Below are positions 15,668 through 24,559 of a stretch of DNA of 32,460 bases, piece by piece. The stretch covers positions 1 to 32,460 of the forward strand of contig CACHDC010000014.1 in NCBI GenBank assembly GCA_902578445.1, given 5' to 3'. Below the pieces are notes generated by a model that did not search any database, had not been told where the DNA came from, and saw nothing but the letters and a program-made list of their open reading frames with translations. Positions within the stretch are counted from its first letter, which is position 1. Each line of letters starts with the position of its first letter. The position numbers were made by a program, and so were the translations under genes. Source of the stretch: an uncultured Synechococcaceae cyanobacterium (GTDB lineage Bacteria > Cyanobacteriota > Cyanobacteriia > PCC-6307 > Cyanobiaceae).

Positions 15668-16836
15668 GTTTTTCTTTTTTAAAATTTAGAAAAATACCAT
15701 TAGCTTGGTTGTTATTAACTAGGCAACCATTAAGGCTCGCAGTTGCCATAGCTGGGATCAGTTTTGCAGGGATTTTGATGTTTATGCAATTAGGTTTTAG
15801 AGATGGTTTATTTGATACGAGCGTGACAATTCATAAACTTCTAGATGCCGATCTTGTTTTGATAAGTCCTAGATCAAAAAGTTCTATAAGCATGAGTGGA
15901 TTCCCAAAAAGAAGGTTAATTCAAACTCTCGCAGTAGAAGATGTTGAAAAAACTGCTCCCGTTAATCTGAATTATTTACTTTGGAGAAATCCCGAAAATC
16001 TTAAAACTAGATCAATACTTGCATTAGGTTTTAATCCCTCCGATTCCCTTCTTTTAGATGAGGGATTCTCTAAGAAAGCTTATAAATTGAGAAATCCCTC
16101 AAGAGTTCTTTTTGACAAACTATCTAGACCTGAATTTGGACCGATAGAGGAATGGTTCTTATCTGAAAAAAAAGTTGAGACTGAGGTTGCTGGAAAAAGA
16201 GTAATTGTTGAGGGCCTTGTGGAGTTGGGACCATCTTTTGGTGCAGATGGTAATTTGATAACTAGTCGAGAAACATTCTTAAGACTTTTTCCGGCTAATC
16301 CTCCTGGCAGTATAGAAATTGGTTTGGTAAAGCTAAAAAAAGGATCTGATCCTGAATTGATTTCAAGGATATTAAATAACTCACTCCCAAATGATGTTAA
16401 GGTTCTTACAAAAAAACAATTTATAGAATTTGAAAAGAATTATTGGAAAAATAGTACTGCAATAGGTTTTATATTTAGTTTGGGAGCCTTGATGGGTTTT
16501 GTTGTAGGGTGTGTGGTCGTTTATCAAATTCTTTACAGTGACGTCACTGATCACCTCCCAGAGTATGCCACCTTATTGGCAATGGGATATAGACTTAAGT
16601 CCCTTTTCTTTGTCGTAGCTAGAGAGGGGTTTTTGTTGGCACTGTTTGGTTATTTACCTGCTTATTTCTCTGGTCAAATACTTTACTCAGTTATAAGAAG
16701 TTCTACTAAACTCCCAATAATAATGGATGCAGATAAAACTATTTTAATTTTCGTATTAGTTTTAGTTATGTGTATGGGGTCAGCCGCTGTTGCCATGCGT
16801 AAATTAGTTGACGCTGATCCTGCAGAAATTTTTTAA
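15664..16836 (+). CDS. DevC-type ABC exporter permease
   Basis: 390 aa, ATG overlapping the previous stop (ATGA). It is a MacB/FtsX-like permease with one N-terminal span (about 26-44, LAVAIAGISFAGILMFMQLG), a large extracytoplasmic domain (about 60-255) and three C-terminal spans (about 263-287, 312-335 and 357-377). The motif QILYSDVTDHLPEYATLLAM before the third-to-last loop and the terminal LVDADPAEIF are typical of DevC. It should pair with the neighbouring ATPase and membrane fusion protein and move a lipid-like or other substrate outward. The outer-membrane partner (TolC-like) is not in the window. Confidence 0.92.
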   Translation: MSFSFLKFRKIPLAWLLLTRQPLRLAVAIAGISFAGILMFMQLGFRDGLFDTSVTIHKLLDADLVLISPRSKSSISMSGFPKRRLIQTLAVEDVEKTAPVNLNYLLWRNPENLKTRSILALGFNPSDSLLLDEGFSKKAYKLRNPSRVLFDKLSRPEFGPIEEWFLSEKKVETEVAGKRVIVEGLVELGPSFGADGNLITSRETFLRLFPANPPGSIEIGLVKLKKGSDPELISRILNNSLPNDVKVLTKKQFIEFEKNYWKNSTAIGFIFSLGALMGFVVGCVVVYQILYSDVTDHLPEYATLLAMGYRLKSLFFVVAREGFLLALFGYLPAYFSGQILYSVIRSSTKLPIIMDADKTILIFVLVLVMCMGSAAVAMRKLVDADPAEIF

Positions 16837-16849
16837 CAATTAAAGATAA

Positions 16850-17578
16850 ATGGTTAAAGCTAATAAATCAAAAAATAATGTTAAAAATCTTAAGACAGTC
16901 TCAATAAATAATTTGAGTCACTTTTATGGAAAAAATGAGAATAAAAAACAAGTTCTCAATGACGTTAATTTAAATATTGATAAAGGAGAGTTGGTGCTTT
17001 TAAAAGGACCTTCTGGATGCGGTAAAACGACTCTTTTAACATTAATTGGTGCCTTGAGAACCTGTCAAAGTGGAGATTTAACTGTATTAAATAATCAGTT
17101 AAATGGAGCATCAAGGAAAACTCGTCAGATTCTTAGAAGAAGTATTGGAATGATTTTTCAAGGTCACAATCTTCTGAGATGTTTAACAGCAGAACAAAAT
17201 GTTCAGATGGGCGCCGATTTAATTAAAGGTTCAACATATTTGCAAAGACGTGAAATAGCACGGAATTGGTTGTCAGCAGTAGGATTAGAAGAACATCATA
17301 AAAAGTTGCCAAATGACTTGTCTGGTGGGCAGAAACAAAGAGTAGCAATTGCTCGAGCTTTATCTGCTAACCCAAAACTTTTATTAGCTGATGAGCCCAC
17401 TTCTGCTTTAGATAGCGTCACAGGAAGAGAAATAGTAACTCTTTTAAGAAAACTAGCAAAAGAGCAGAATTGTTCTGTACTTATGGTGACGCATGATCCA
17501 AGAATTTCTGATATGGCTGATAGGATATTAAATATGGAAGATGGTAAAATATATAGTGCTCATAGTGAGCTAATATAG
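16850..17578 (+). CDS. DevA-type ABC exporter ATPase
   Basis: 242 aa, ATG start, 13 bp after the permease. It is a complete ATP-binding cassette: Walker A GPSGCGKT (53-60), Q-loop at MIFQGHN (about 101-107), signature LSGGQKQRVAIARAL (157-171), Walker B LLLADEPTSALD (177-188) and the switch His in MVTHDPR. The family style (RRSIGMIFQGHNLLRCLTAE) is that of DevA/LolD-like exporters. The first 15 residues are extra and basic, and a later start is conceivable. It completes the DevBCA exporter encoded with pcyA. Confidence 0.93.
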   Translation: MVKANKSKNNVKNLKTVSINNLSHFYGKNENKKQVLNDVNLNIDKGELVLLKGPSGCGKTTLLTLIGALRTCQSGDLTVLNNQLNGASRKTRQILRRSIGMIFQGHNLLRCLTAEQNVQMGADLIKGSTYLQRREIARNWLSAVGLEEHHKKLPNDLSGGQKQRVAIARALSANPKLLLADEPTSALDSVTGREIVTLLRKLAKEQNCSVLMVTHDPRISDMADRILNMEDGKIYSAHSELI

Positions 17579-17596
17579 TTAAAAGTTAAAAATTTC

Positions 17597-17746
17597 ATGT
17601 CTAAGAGAAGGAATCTAAAAAAAGAAAAGCAGGAACGTAACCGAGCTTACGCTAGAAAATTCAAAAAAAGGAAATTGAGAACTGATGGAAGACCTGATGG
17701 TGGAAACGTTACAGGTACATCAAATAATGGCGGTGCAGCTGATTAG
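17597..17746 (+). CDS. Small very basic protein, 49 aa
   Basis: ATG-to-TAG frame. Residues 1-31 are extremely basic (MSKRRNLKKEKQERNRAYAR, then KFKKRKLR), and the last 18 are Gly/Asn-rich and neutral (GGNVTGTSNNGGAAD). Nucleic-acid or ribosome binding is likely from composition alone; it resembles no ribosomal protein I can name. It begins 18 bp after the devA-like gene and could be its last operon member. The codon choice and Gly-rich tail are unlike random AT-rich sequence, which supports it as a gene. Confidence 0.6.
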   Translation: MSKRRNLKKEKQERNRAYARKFKKRKLRTDGRPDGGNVTGTSNNGGAAD

Positions 17747-17806
17747 GGAATATCTTATATTTTTATCTTTTGGAGTTCATACATTATGCATATTTAACAC
17801 ATAATC

Positions 17807-18718
17807 ATGAATGTAAGTATTGTTATACCAACTTACAATAGATTACCTATATTACAGAAATGTCTTTTTGCGCTTGAGAATCAAAAATTAAATACAAATA
17901 TCAGTAATTATGAAGTAATAGTAGTTGATGATGGATCAACTGATGATACAACCTCATGGATAAATAAAAATAAAGTTAATCTCCCGCACGTTATTCTATT
18001 TCAGCAAGAACATGGAGGGCCTGCACTTGGAAGAAATCTGGGAGTTATTAAATCAAAATATGAAATTATAATATTCATTGATAGTGATCTTATTGTTTTA
18101 GACAATTTTATAAATTGCCACGTAGAAAAATTACTTGCCTCTTGGAGAAAAAATGAAAAAAAATGTTTTACCTATGGCTCCGTAGTCAATACATCTAATT
18201 TTCTAAATCCTCAGAGTGAAAAACATAAAATAATGGACACTTCTTTTGCTTACTTTGCTACTGGTAATGTTGCGATATCAAAAGAATTGATTATAAGTGT
18301 GGGATTATTTGATACTTCTTTTAGTCTTTACGGTTGGGAGGATTTAGAACTAGGAGAAAGATTAAAAAAAATTGGGACAAAATTAATTAAATGCCCGAGA
18401 GCAGTGGGTTTTCATTGGCATCCGCCATTTAATTGCGAACAAATAGATTCATTAATAGCTCAAGAAAAAGAGAGGGCAAAAATGGCTTTAGTGTTTTATA
18501 AGAAACATCCAAATTTAAGGGTTAGATTTATGATTCAATTAACTCCTCTTCATATTTTACTTTGGCAAATTCTTTGCTTGGGAGGCCTAATCAGTGTTGA
18601 TAGAATACTTCCTTTATTAAGATTCCTTGTAAAAATAAGAAGAAATAGACTTGCACTTGAGATACTTAGGATCCCTCTAAATATGATTTACATTAAACAG
18701 TTAACCAAATCAAGATAA
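17807..18718 (+). CDS. Family 2 glycosyltransferase
   Basis: 303 aa, ATG start. It has a GT-A fold: N-terminal VSIVIPTYNRLPILQKCL, nucleotide-sugar site VVDDGSTDDT (40-49), metal-binding D92-S-D94 (FIDSDLIV) and an acceptor/catalytic region FSLYGWEDLELGERLKKIG (about 176-196) with the usual ED pair. The C-terminal 70 residues are hydrophobic and basic (LTPLHILLWQILCLGGLISV), suggesting peripheral or single-span membrane attachment. It likely adds a sugar to a lipid, polysaccharide or protein; the donor and acceptor are unknown. It is not obviously linked to the flanking rpsB operon. Confidence 0.88.
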   Translation: MNVSIVIPTYNRLPILQKCLFALENQKLNTNISNYEVIVVDDGSTDDTTSWINKNKVNLPHVILFQQEHGGPALGRNLGVIKSKYEIIIFIDSDLIVLDNFINCHVEKLLASWRKNEKKCFTYGSVVNTSNFLNPQSEKHKIMDTSFAYFATGNVAISKELIISVGLFDTSFSLYGWEDLELGERLKKIGTKLIKCPRAVGFHWHPPFNCEQIDSLIAQEKERAKMALVFYKKHPNLRVRFMIQLTPLHILLWQILCLGGLISVDRILPLLRFLVKIRRNRLALEILRIPLNMIYIKQLTKSR

Positions 18719-18743
18719 AAAACTTTTAGAAATACACATCACT

Positions 18744-18752
18744 TGCTAGAAT
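18744..18752 (+). promoter_or_regulatory. Candidate rpsB promoter (extended -10)
   Basis: TGC-TAGAAT forms an extended -10 at 18744-18752. A start near 18759 would leave a leader of about 89 nt whose structured part begins 14 nt later. No good -35 is seen, which is normal for extended -10 promoters. Confidence 0.4.
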
Positions 18753-18772
18753 CGTTGAAATTAAAATCCACA

Positions 18773-18836
18773 CATCTGACAGTTTCGGGTGATTTACTAA
18801 CATAAATTCCCCGTCAGATGGAGGCTAACCCGAAAC
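18773..18836 (+). promoter_or_regulatory. Predicted pseudoknot in the rpsB leader
   Basis: Two perfect inverted repeats are interleaved. CATCTGAC (18773-18780) pairs with GTCAGATG (18813-18820), and GTTTCGGGT (18782-18790) pairs with ACCCGAAAC (18828-18836). The order A-B-A'-B' makes them incompatible with nested hairpins but compatible with an H-type pseudoknot: loop 1 is 1 nt, loop 2 is 22 nt and loop 3 is 7 nt. A GGAGG at 18820-18824 begins at the last base of A' and runs into loop 3, yet it lies 23 bases before the ATG. An S2 (or S2-EF-Ts) autoregulatory site is the natural hypothesis; S2 autogenous control of rpsB-tsf is known in E. coli. Confidence 0.7.
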
Positions 18837-18847
18837 CCTTTTAAATT

Positions 18848-19552
18848 ATGGCTGTTGTATCACTATCTGAAATGATGGAAGCTGGTGCTCACTTTGGGCA
18901 TCAAACTAGACGTTGGAATCCTAAGATGTCTAAATATATATATTGCGCTAGGAATGGAGTTCATATTATTGATCTTGTTAAAACAGCATTGTGTATGAAT
19001 AATGCGTATAAATGGACGAGAAACGCAGCAAAAAGTGGTAAACGTTTCCTATTTGTCGGTACAAAAAAACAAGCATCAGATGTAGTGGCTCAGGAAGCTA
19101 CACGCTGTGGAGCTGCGTATGTAAATCAAAGATGGCTTGGGGGAATGTTGACTAATTGGACAACAATGAAAGCTAGGATTGAAAGATTAAAGGATCTAGA
19201 GAGAATGGAAAGTAGTGGTTCAATAGCAATGAGGCCAAAAAAAGAAGCTGCAGTATTACGGAGAGAACTTGAAAGATTACAAAAATACTTGGGTGGACTT
19301 AAGGGTATGAGAAGATTACCAGATGTAGTTGTATTGGTTGATCAAAGAAGAGAATCTAATGCAGTATTAGAAGCTAGAAAATTAGATATCTCATTGGTAT
19401 CAATGTTGGATACTAATTGTGATCCGGATTTGTGTGAAGTTCCAATTCCTTGTAACGATGATGCCGTTAGATCCGTGCAACTTATTCTAGGAAGACTCGC
19501 AGATGCTATTAATGAGGGTAGAAAGGGCTCCAATGCCGAAAGAAAAAACTAA
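18848..19552 (+). CDS. rpsB: 30S ribosomal protein S2
   Basis: 234 aa, ATG start. S2 is assembled late at the back of the small subunit and is needed for S1 binding. Family landmarks include [20 protein letters not shown] (5-24), [40 protein letters not shown] and [13 protein letters not shown], ending near [20 protein letters not shown]. The length is normal for a cyanobacterial S2. It is transcribed with tsf, 44 bp downstream, behind a structured leader. There is no Shine-Dalgarno sequence at the usual distance: GGAGG is 23 bases upstream. Confidence 0.97.
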   Translation: MAVVSLSEMMEAGAHFGHQTRRWNPKMSKYIYCARNGVHIIDLVKTALCMNNAYKWTRNAAKSGKRFLFVGTKKQASDVVAQEATRCGAAYVNQRWLGGMLTNWTTMKARIERLKDLERMESSGSIAMRPKKEAAVLRRELERLQKYLGGLKGMRRLPDVVVLVDQRRESNAVLEARKLDISLVSMLDTNCDPDLCEVPIPCNDDAVRSVQLILGRLADAINEGRKGSNAERKN

Positions 19553-19596
19553 ATTCCAATTTAAAACTTACTATTCACTATTTTTTATTACTTCAA

Positions 19597-20253
19597 ATGG
19601 GAAACATTACAGCAAAACTTGTAAAAGATCTTAGAGACAAAACTGGTGCAGGAATGATGGACTGCAAAAAAGCACTTAACGAGACTGAAGGAAATTTAGA
19701 TAAAGCTTTGGAATGGTTAAGAAAGAAAGGCATAGCTAGTGCTGAAAAGAAATCGGGAAGAGTTGCGGCCGAAGGGGCAATTGGTAGTTATATACATACT
19801 GGATCAAGAGTTGGAGTTTTATTAGAGTTAAATTGTGAAACTGATTTCGTTGCTAGAGGTGATATATTCCAATCTCTATTGAAGGATGTCTCAATGCAAG
19901 TAGCAGCATGTCCAAATGTTGAGTTTGTATCAATTGATGAAATACCTGAAGATGTTGTGGAAAAAGAAAAGCAGATTGAAATGGGTAGGGATGATTTATC
20001 AGGAAAACCAGAACAAATTAAAGAAAAAATAGTTGAAGGGAGAATCGCAAAAAGACTTAATGAGCTTGTTTTGCTTTCACAACCATACATTAAAGATAGT
20101 TCTCTAACAGTTGAGGATCTTGTTAAACAAGCAGCAGCAAAAATTGGTGAAAATATTAAAGTAAGACGCTTTACAAGATATACATTGGGTGAAGGTATCG
20201 AAAAAAATCAGATGGACTTTGCTGAAGAGGTTGCATCAATGCAAACAAAATAG
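19597..20253 (+). CDS. tsf: Translation elongation factor Ts
   Basis: 218 aa, ATG start. EF-Ts exchanges GDP for GTP on EF-Tu. The N-terminal UBA-like domain and signature are complete ([40 protein letters not shown] and [16 protein letters not shown]), as is the core [15 protein letters not shown] (about 75-89). It has the short cyanobacterial form with a single core plus a C-terminal helix ([15 protein letters not shown]). It is the second gene of the rpsB operon. The next gene starts 5 bases after its stop, possibly by re-initiation at a TTG. Confidence 0.97.
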   Translation: MGNITAKLVKDLRDKTGAGMMDCKKALNETEGNLDKALEWLRKKGIASAEKKSGRVAAEGAIGSYIHTGSRVGVLLELNCETDFVARGDIFQSLLKDVSMQVAACPNVEFVSIDEIPEDVVEKEKQIEMGRDDLSGKPEQIKEKIVEGRIAKRLNELVLLSQPYIKDSSLTVEDLVKQAAAKIGENIKVRRFTRYTLGEGIEKNQMDFAEEVASMQTK

Positions 20254-20257
20254 TCAC

Positions 20258-21337
20258 TTGAATGATTTGAATAATTTTAATAATTACATAGATAAAATTA
20301 ATTCTCAATTAGAGAGAGCAGATATACAAAAAAGAATATTAACTAGAAGTATCTATAGGGAATATGAAGTTTATCTCAATCTCGTTAGAGATCTACTTTT
20401 CATCTCTGTAGAAAAAGGCCTTAATCAAATTTTTAGTTATTCAACAATTAATAATAATTTCTTAAATGAAAATGAATTCTGCAGTATTTTTGAAAAAAAA
20501 ATAAGTAAATTAATATTTACGAATTTGCCCTTTTTAACAGTAGAACAATTAAAAATAAATGAAATTAAAAAAAATACAAATAAGGAATTTAATTTTACTA
20601 TTTTTGATAGTTCTACAAAAACAAAGGATGATCAAAAAGAAAAATTTCAATATGAAGATGGTTTTCAATTAAAAGAAACCACTCAGTTCGAGATAAGTAA
20701 AGACTTTTCAAATACTTCTGAATATTATCAACCTCATAATTATGAGGAATTCGTATCACTTGATTTAGATAATAACGACCATATTAATTATTTATCTAAA
20801 AACAGTATTTTTGAAAATTCAGGAGTTGAAAAACAATTTATTTCCTCCCTACTTGAATTAATAGGAGAAGAAAAGGTAGAAAAAACAAGACATCCAGAAA
20901 AAGAAAATATCAATCAGATAGATAATTTACCAAAAAATAAGATTCTTAATGATTTTGATTTAATTGACAAGTCATTGGGAAACTTATTATTGAATCTTTC
21001 ATATAATATTAACCAAGAATTATTCAAGTTAAATCTAATAAAAAAAATGATATCTAAAGATTCCTTTGATTACTTGGTAGGCAAAAATTTTATGATTAAA
21101 CATCCATATCCTTTTGTTATTAATTTCGAATTAAACTTAAATCGGTCATCATTAAACGGCAATAATTTTCCAAGCTTTATTTTCTTCAATATATCTACTG
21201 TTGAGTTAGAGTTTAAAAATTTAAATCTTTCTATTCAGAGGAACAAAATAAATGAGCTAAAAAATCAATTTCAGCGTTTGATTAAAAAAGAGACATATTG
21301 GAGGCAAAAAGAAATAACTTTGAATAGGATACGTTGA
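20258..21337 (+). CDS. Unknown Asn/Lys-rich protein between tsf and recG
   Basis: 359 aa from the TTG at 20258; the open frame reaches back to 20189 inside tsf, but the tsf stop at 20253 and the charged N-terminus favour the later start (TTG at 20267 is also possible; no ATG is near). The family is not recognised. The N-terminal third is helical (DKINSQLERADIQKRILTRS and YEVYLNLVRDLLFISVEKGL), the middle (about 125-235) is acidic, Asn-rich and probably disordered, and the C-terminal part (about 245-355) looks folded, with KHPYPFVINFELNLNRSSL and a final basic coiled coil (INELKNQFQRLIKKETYW). There is no signal or TM. It lies 21 bp before recG and is likely co-transcribed with it. Confidence 0.7.
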   Translation: MNDLNNFNNYIDKINSQLERADIQKRILTRSIYREYEVYLNLVRDLLFISVEKGLNQIFSYSTINNNFLNENEFCSIFEKKISKLIFTNLPFLTVEQLKINEIKKNTNKEFNFTIFDSSTKTKDDQKEKFQYEDGFQLKETTQFEISKDFSNTSEYYQPHNYEEFVSLDLDNNDHINYLSKNSIFENSGVEKQFISSLLELIGEEKVEKTRHPEKENINQIDNLPKNKILNDFDLIDKSLGNLLLNLSYNINQELFKLNLIKKMISKDSFDYLVGKNFMIKHPYPFVINFELNLNRSSLNGNNFPSFIFFNISTVELEFKNLNLSIQRNKINELKNQFQRLIKKETYWRQKEITLNRIR

Positions 21338-21358
21338 AAAAATAACTCTTTTTCAAAT

Positions 21359-23815
21359 GTGACTATTAGCGGGAAAAATAATAAGTTAATTAAAGATTGG
21401 ATAAGACCTCTTCAAAAGTCTCTTACTATTGAAACCGAAAACAAATTTATTAATACTTTAGGAAGAGAAAAATATTTTAATGATTATTTGCATGAATCAT
21501 TGCAAAAACTAGATGATCTAAATATTTCAGAAGAATATTTAAAGATATTTTATGAATTCTCTAAAAAATATAATGAATATAATAAATTAGATGAAAATCA
21601 AAGAAAAAGGTTAATTATAGATACTAGAAAAAATCTTTATAAACTAGGTAAAACTCTAGAAATAGAAAGTTCTAATAATATTTCTAATAATGTTTTTCTT
21701 AATAAAGCTGATTCAAGTTTGTCTTTTGATTCTGATATTTCATTAATAAAAAATGTAGGAAAAGTTTATAAAAATAAGCTTAATGAACTAGGGATATTTC
21801 ATATAAAAGATCTAATTAATTATTTCCCAAGAACATATCTAGACTATACGAATAGAGTAAAGATAATAAATTTAAAACCAGATAATTTATACACGTGCAT
21901 CGTAAACGTTAAAAGATTTTATATTCATAAGAGTAAAAAGAATAGTAATTTGTCAATAATGAATGTTGTAGTTTCTGATGAAACGTCTTCAATAAAGGTT
22001 ACAAAATTTTTTTTAGGAAGAAGATTTAGATCTTACTCTTTCTTCTCATCTCAAAAATCTTTGTATACACCTGGAACCAAACTAGCAATTTCGGGTAAGG
22101 TTAAATTTACAGAGTATGGCAAAACTTTTGTAGATCCGCAGATTGAAATTCTTAAGGATAAAAATGATAATTTTAATTTCTCAGGCAAAATATTGCCCTT
22201 GTATTCATTAGGTGAAGCATTATCAAATATGAGTTTTATAAAACTTATGAAAAAGGTACTAATTTATGCAAAGCAATACCCAGAAATTTTAAATAAAAAG
22301 CAACTTGATTCATTATCTTTATTATCAAAAGGAGAGTCGTTGATTAATATTCATTTTCCACCAACTCAACAGGCACTTATTGAGTCAAAAAAACGATTGG
22401 TTTTTGATGAGTTGTTCTTACTGCAAATAAAGTTCCTACTTAGAAAAAGAAAGACGAACAAAAATGTAACTTCCCAACAATTACCTCAAAAGAAATCTTT
22501 ATTAAAAGAATTTTTAAATACTTTTCCTTTTGAATTAACAAAATCTCAAGAAAATGTTTTAAATGAAATAAAGAAAGATTTATCTAATCCCGTACCAATG
22601 TCTAGATTGCTTCAGGGAGATGTGGGAAGCGGTAAAACCATAATTGCAATAGCGTCTCTTTTACTTGTCATTGAGAAAAACCTGCAAGGTGCATTTATGG
22701 TCCCAACTGAGGTATTGGCAGAACAACACTATAAAAGTTTATTAAAATATTTGAATCCCCTTTTAGTTTCTGTTGAACTACTTACTGGGAATACGCCTCA
22801 AAAAAAGAGAAAAGAAATTTTCTCTAATTTGAATAATGGATTAGTTGATATAATAGTTGGTACTCATGCATTATTTGAGGATAAAGTAATCTTTAATGCA
22901 TTAGGGATGGTCGTAATTGATGAACAACATAGATTTGGAGTTACTCAAAGAAATAGATTACTAAATAAAGGGGAAAATACTAACTTATTATCAATGACAG
23001 CAACACCAATTCCAAGAACTCTTGCGCTTTCCATTTATGGTGATTTAGATGTGAGTCAAATTACAGAACTCCCTCCTGGGAGAGTTCCAATAACTACAAA
23101 AATAATTTCAGAAGATGATTTAACTAACTTGTTCAAGATTGTTGAAGATGAGATCAATAATGGAAAGCAAGCTTATGTGATTTTGCCACTTATAGAAGAT
23201 TCAGAAAAAATGAATTTAAGCTCCGCCAAGAAAACATTCAAACATTTATCAGAAAAGGTTTTTTTTAACAAAAAGGTTGGATTATTACATGGCAAATTAA
23301 GTTCACAAGAAAAGAATGAAGTGATTAATTCTTTTTTGAAGAATGAAATTAATATATTGGTTTCAACCACTGTTATTGAGGTTGGTATTGATGTTCCTAA
23401 CGCCACAATTATGATTATTTATAATTCTGACAGATTTGGATTGTCCCAGCTACATCAATTAAGGGGGAGAGTTGGTAGAGGATCAACAAAATCTTTTTGT
23501 TATCTGGTAACCTCCGATAAAAATGGATTAGAAAATAAACGACTTTGTGTTTTGCAAAAATCTAATGATGGCTTTTATATTGCTGAAAAAGACTTGGAGC
23601 TTAGAGGACCAGGCCAGATTTTAGGCTATAGACAATCCGGATTGCCTGATTTTGTACTGGATAATTTACCTAACAATAAATTTCTTATTGATAAGGCTCG
23701 TGAAGAGGCTATTAAGATTGTTAGTGAGGATCCTTATTTAAAAAAAAATACTGTTTTAAGGAATATACTTATTGATAATTCTGATAATAAATTCATTCAT
23801 GATTTCTTGAATTGA
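21359..23815 (+). CDS. recG: ATP-dependent DNA helicase RecG
   Basis: 818 aa, GTG start (the ATG overlapping it is followed at once by a stop). RecG remodels stalled replication forks and branch-migrates Holliday junctions. A wedge/OB domain starts at about 126 (SLIKNVGKVYKNKLNELGI) with YFPRTYLDYTNR near 155. The helicase core has Walker A GDVGSGKT (420-427), DEQHRFGV (521-528), MTATPIPRTLALSIYGD, and motifs V/VI STTVIEVGIDVPNATIM and QLHQLRGRVGRG. The C-terminal DLELRGPGQILGYRQSGLPD is typical RecG. About 125 N-terminal residues are extra relative to E. coli RecG (693 aa); cyanobacterial RecG proteins are commonly this long. Confidence 0.96.
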   Translation: MTISGKNNKLIKDWIRPLQKSLTIETENKFINTLGREKYFNDYLHESLQKLDDLNISEEYLKIFYEFSKKYNEYNKLDENQRKRLIIDTRKNLYKLGKTLEIESSNNISNNVFLNKADSSLSFDSDISLIKNVGKVYKNKLNELGIFHIKDLINYFPRTYLDYTNRVKIINLKPDNLYTCIVNVKRFYIHKSKKNSNLSIMNVVVSDETSSIKVTKFFLGRRFRSYSFFSSQKSLYTPGTKLAISGKVKFTEYGKTFVDPQIEILKDKNDNFNFSGKILPLYSLGEALSNMSFIKLMKKVLIYAKQYPEILNKKQLDSLSLLSKGESLINIHFPPTQQALIESKKRLVFDELFLLQIKFLLRKRKTNKNVTSQQLPQKKSLLKEFLNTFPFELTKSQENVLNEIKKDLSNPVPMSRLLQGDVGSGKTIIAIASLLLVIEKNLQGAFMVPTEVLAEQHYKSLLKYLNPLLVSVELLTGNTPQKKRKEIFSNLNNGLVDIIVGTHALFEDKVIFNALGMVVIDEQHRFGVTQRNRLLNKGENTNLLSMTATPIPRTLALSIYGDLDVSQITELPPGRVPITTKIISEDDLTNLFKIVEDEINNGKQAYVILPLIEDSEKMNLSSAKKTFKHLSEKVFFNKKVGLLHGKLSSQEKNEVINSFLKNEINILVSTTVIEVGIDVPNATIMIIYNSDRFGLSQLHQLRGRVGRGSTKSFCYLVTSDKNGLENKRLCVLQKSNDGFYIAEKDLELRGPGQILGYRQSGLPDFVLDNLPNNKFLIDKAREEAIKIVSEDPYLKKNTVLRNILIDNSDNKFIHDFLN

Positions 23816-23872
23816 AAACTATTATTGTAATTTTTGATATATATGCCAATATAAATCAATTGCAAATTTCAA

Positions 23873-24556
23873 TTGAAAATTTGGAATAAAATACCAATTA
23901 AAGATAATGGAGATAAATTAATAGCTATACCTAGCTGCTTAAAGTCTTTAGATCCCCACCCTTACTCTCATTTAGGAGCACCTTACAAAGATAAAACTTC
24001 TATTTGGAAATTAAGAGAGGAGGTCATAAATAGATTGTTAAAAGTAAATGATTATTTGATATCAAAGAGTAGTTTTAATCTTTTAATTTATGATGGTTGG
24101 CGACCTCTAGAAGTCCAGGAATTTATGTTTAAAAGAGCATTTTTATTAGAGTGTGAAAAATTAGACATTGATATTTCTTTTGAAAATATGAAATACTATC
24201 CATTTATTTTAAAAAAAGTTGAAAAATTTTGGGCATATCCTTCTTATGATTCTAGCTGTCCTCCACCTCATTCAACTGGGGGTGCATTGGATGTTTGTTT
24301 ATCAGATAAATACGGGAATCTTGTTGAAATGGGAAGCACGGTTGATCAAATGGACGAAACCTCAAATCCTAATTTTTATGAAAATATAAAGAATGAAGAA
24401 GCAATTATTTGGAATAGTAGAAGAAATTTATTAAGGAAAATTATGACTAAATTTGGGTTTGCTCAACATCCAAATGAATGGTGGCATTTTAGTTATGGTG
24501 ATCAATTATGGGCTTGGAAAAATAAAAAAGAAAATGCATTTTATGGACAAATTTAA
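23873..24556 (+). CDS. ddpX: D-alanyl-D-alanine dipeptidase, VanX/DdpX-like (M15D)
   Basis: 227 aa, TTG start. It is a zinc dipeptidase that splits D-Ala-D-Ala. The metal and catalytic residues are all present: R77 in LIYDGWRPLE, H133 and D140 in PPHSTGGALDV, E202 and H205 in NEWWHFSYGD. No signal peptide is visible, so the enzyme is cytoplasmic, which fits recycling of D-Ala-D-Ala from peptidoglycan turnover rather than vancomycin resistance (no VanHA-type genes nearby). It lies 57 bp after recG and ends 3 bp before the convergent sir gene. Confidence 0.9.
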   Translation: MKIWNKIPIKDNGDKLIAIPSCLKSLDPHPYSHLGAPYKDKTSIWKLREEVINRLLKVNDYLISKSSFNLLIYDGWRPLEVQEFMFKRAFLLECEKLDIDISFENMKYYPFILKKVEKFWAYPSYDSSCPPPHSTGGALDVCLSDKYGNLVEMGSTVDQMDETSNPNFYENIKNEEAIIWNSRRNLLRKIMTKFGFAQHPNEWWHFSYGDQLWAWKNKKENAFYGQI

Positions 24557-24559
24557 ATT

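Noticed and set aside
20189..20257. Upstream extension of the 359-aa gene into tsf
   Set aside because: It would overlap the end of tsf by 65 bp in another frame; the translated residues reflect tsf coding in a shifted frame.
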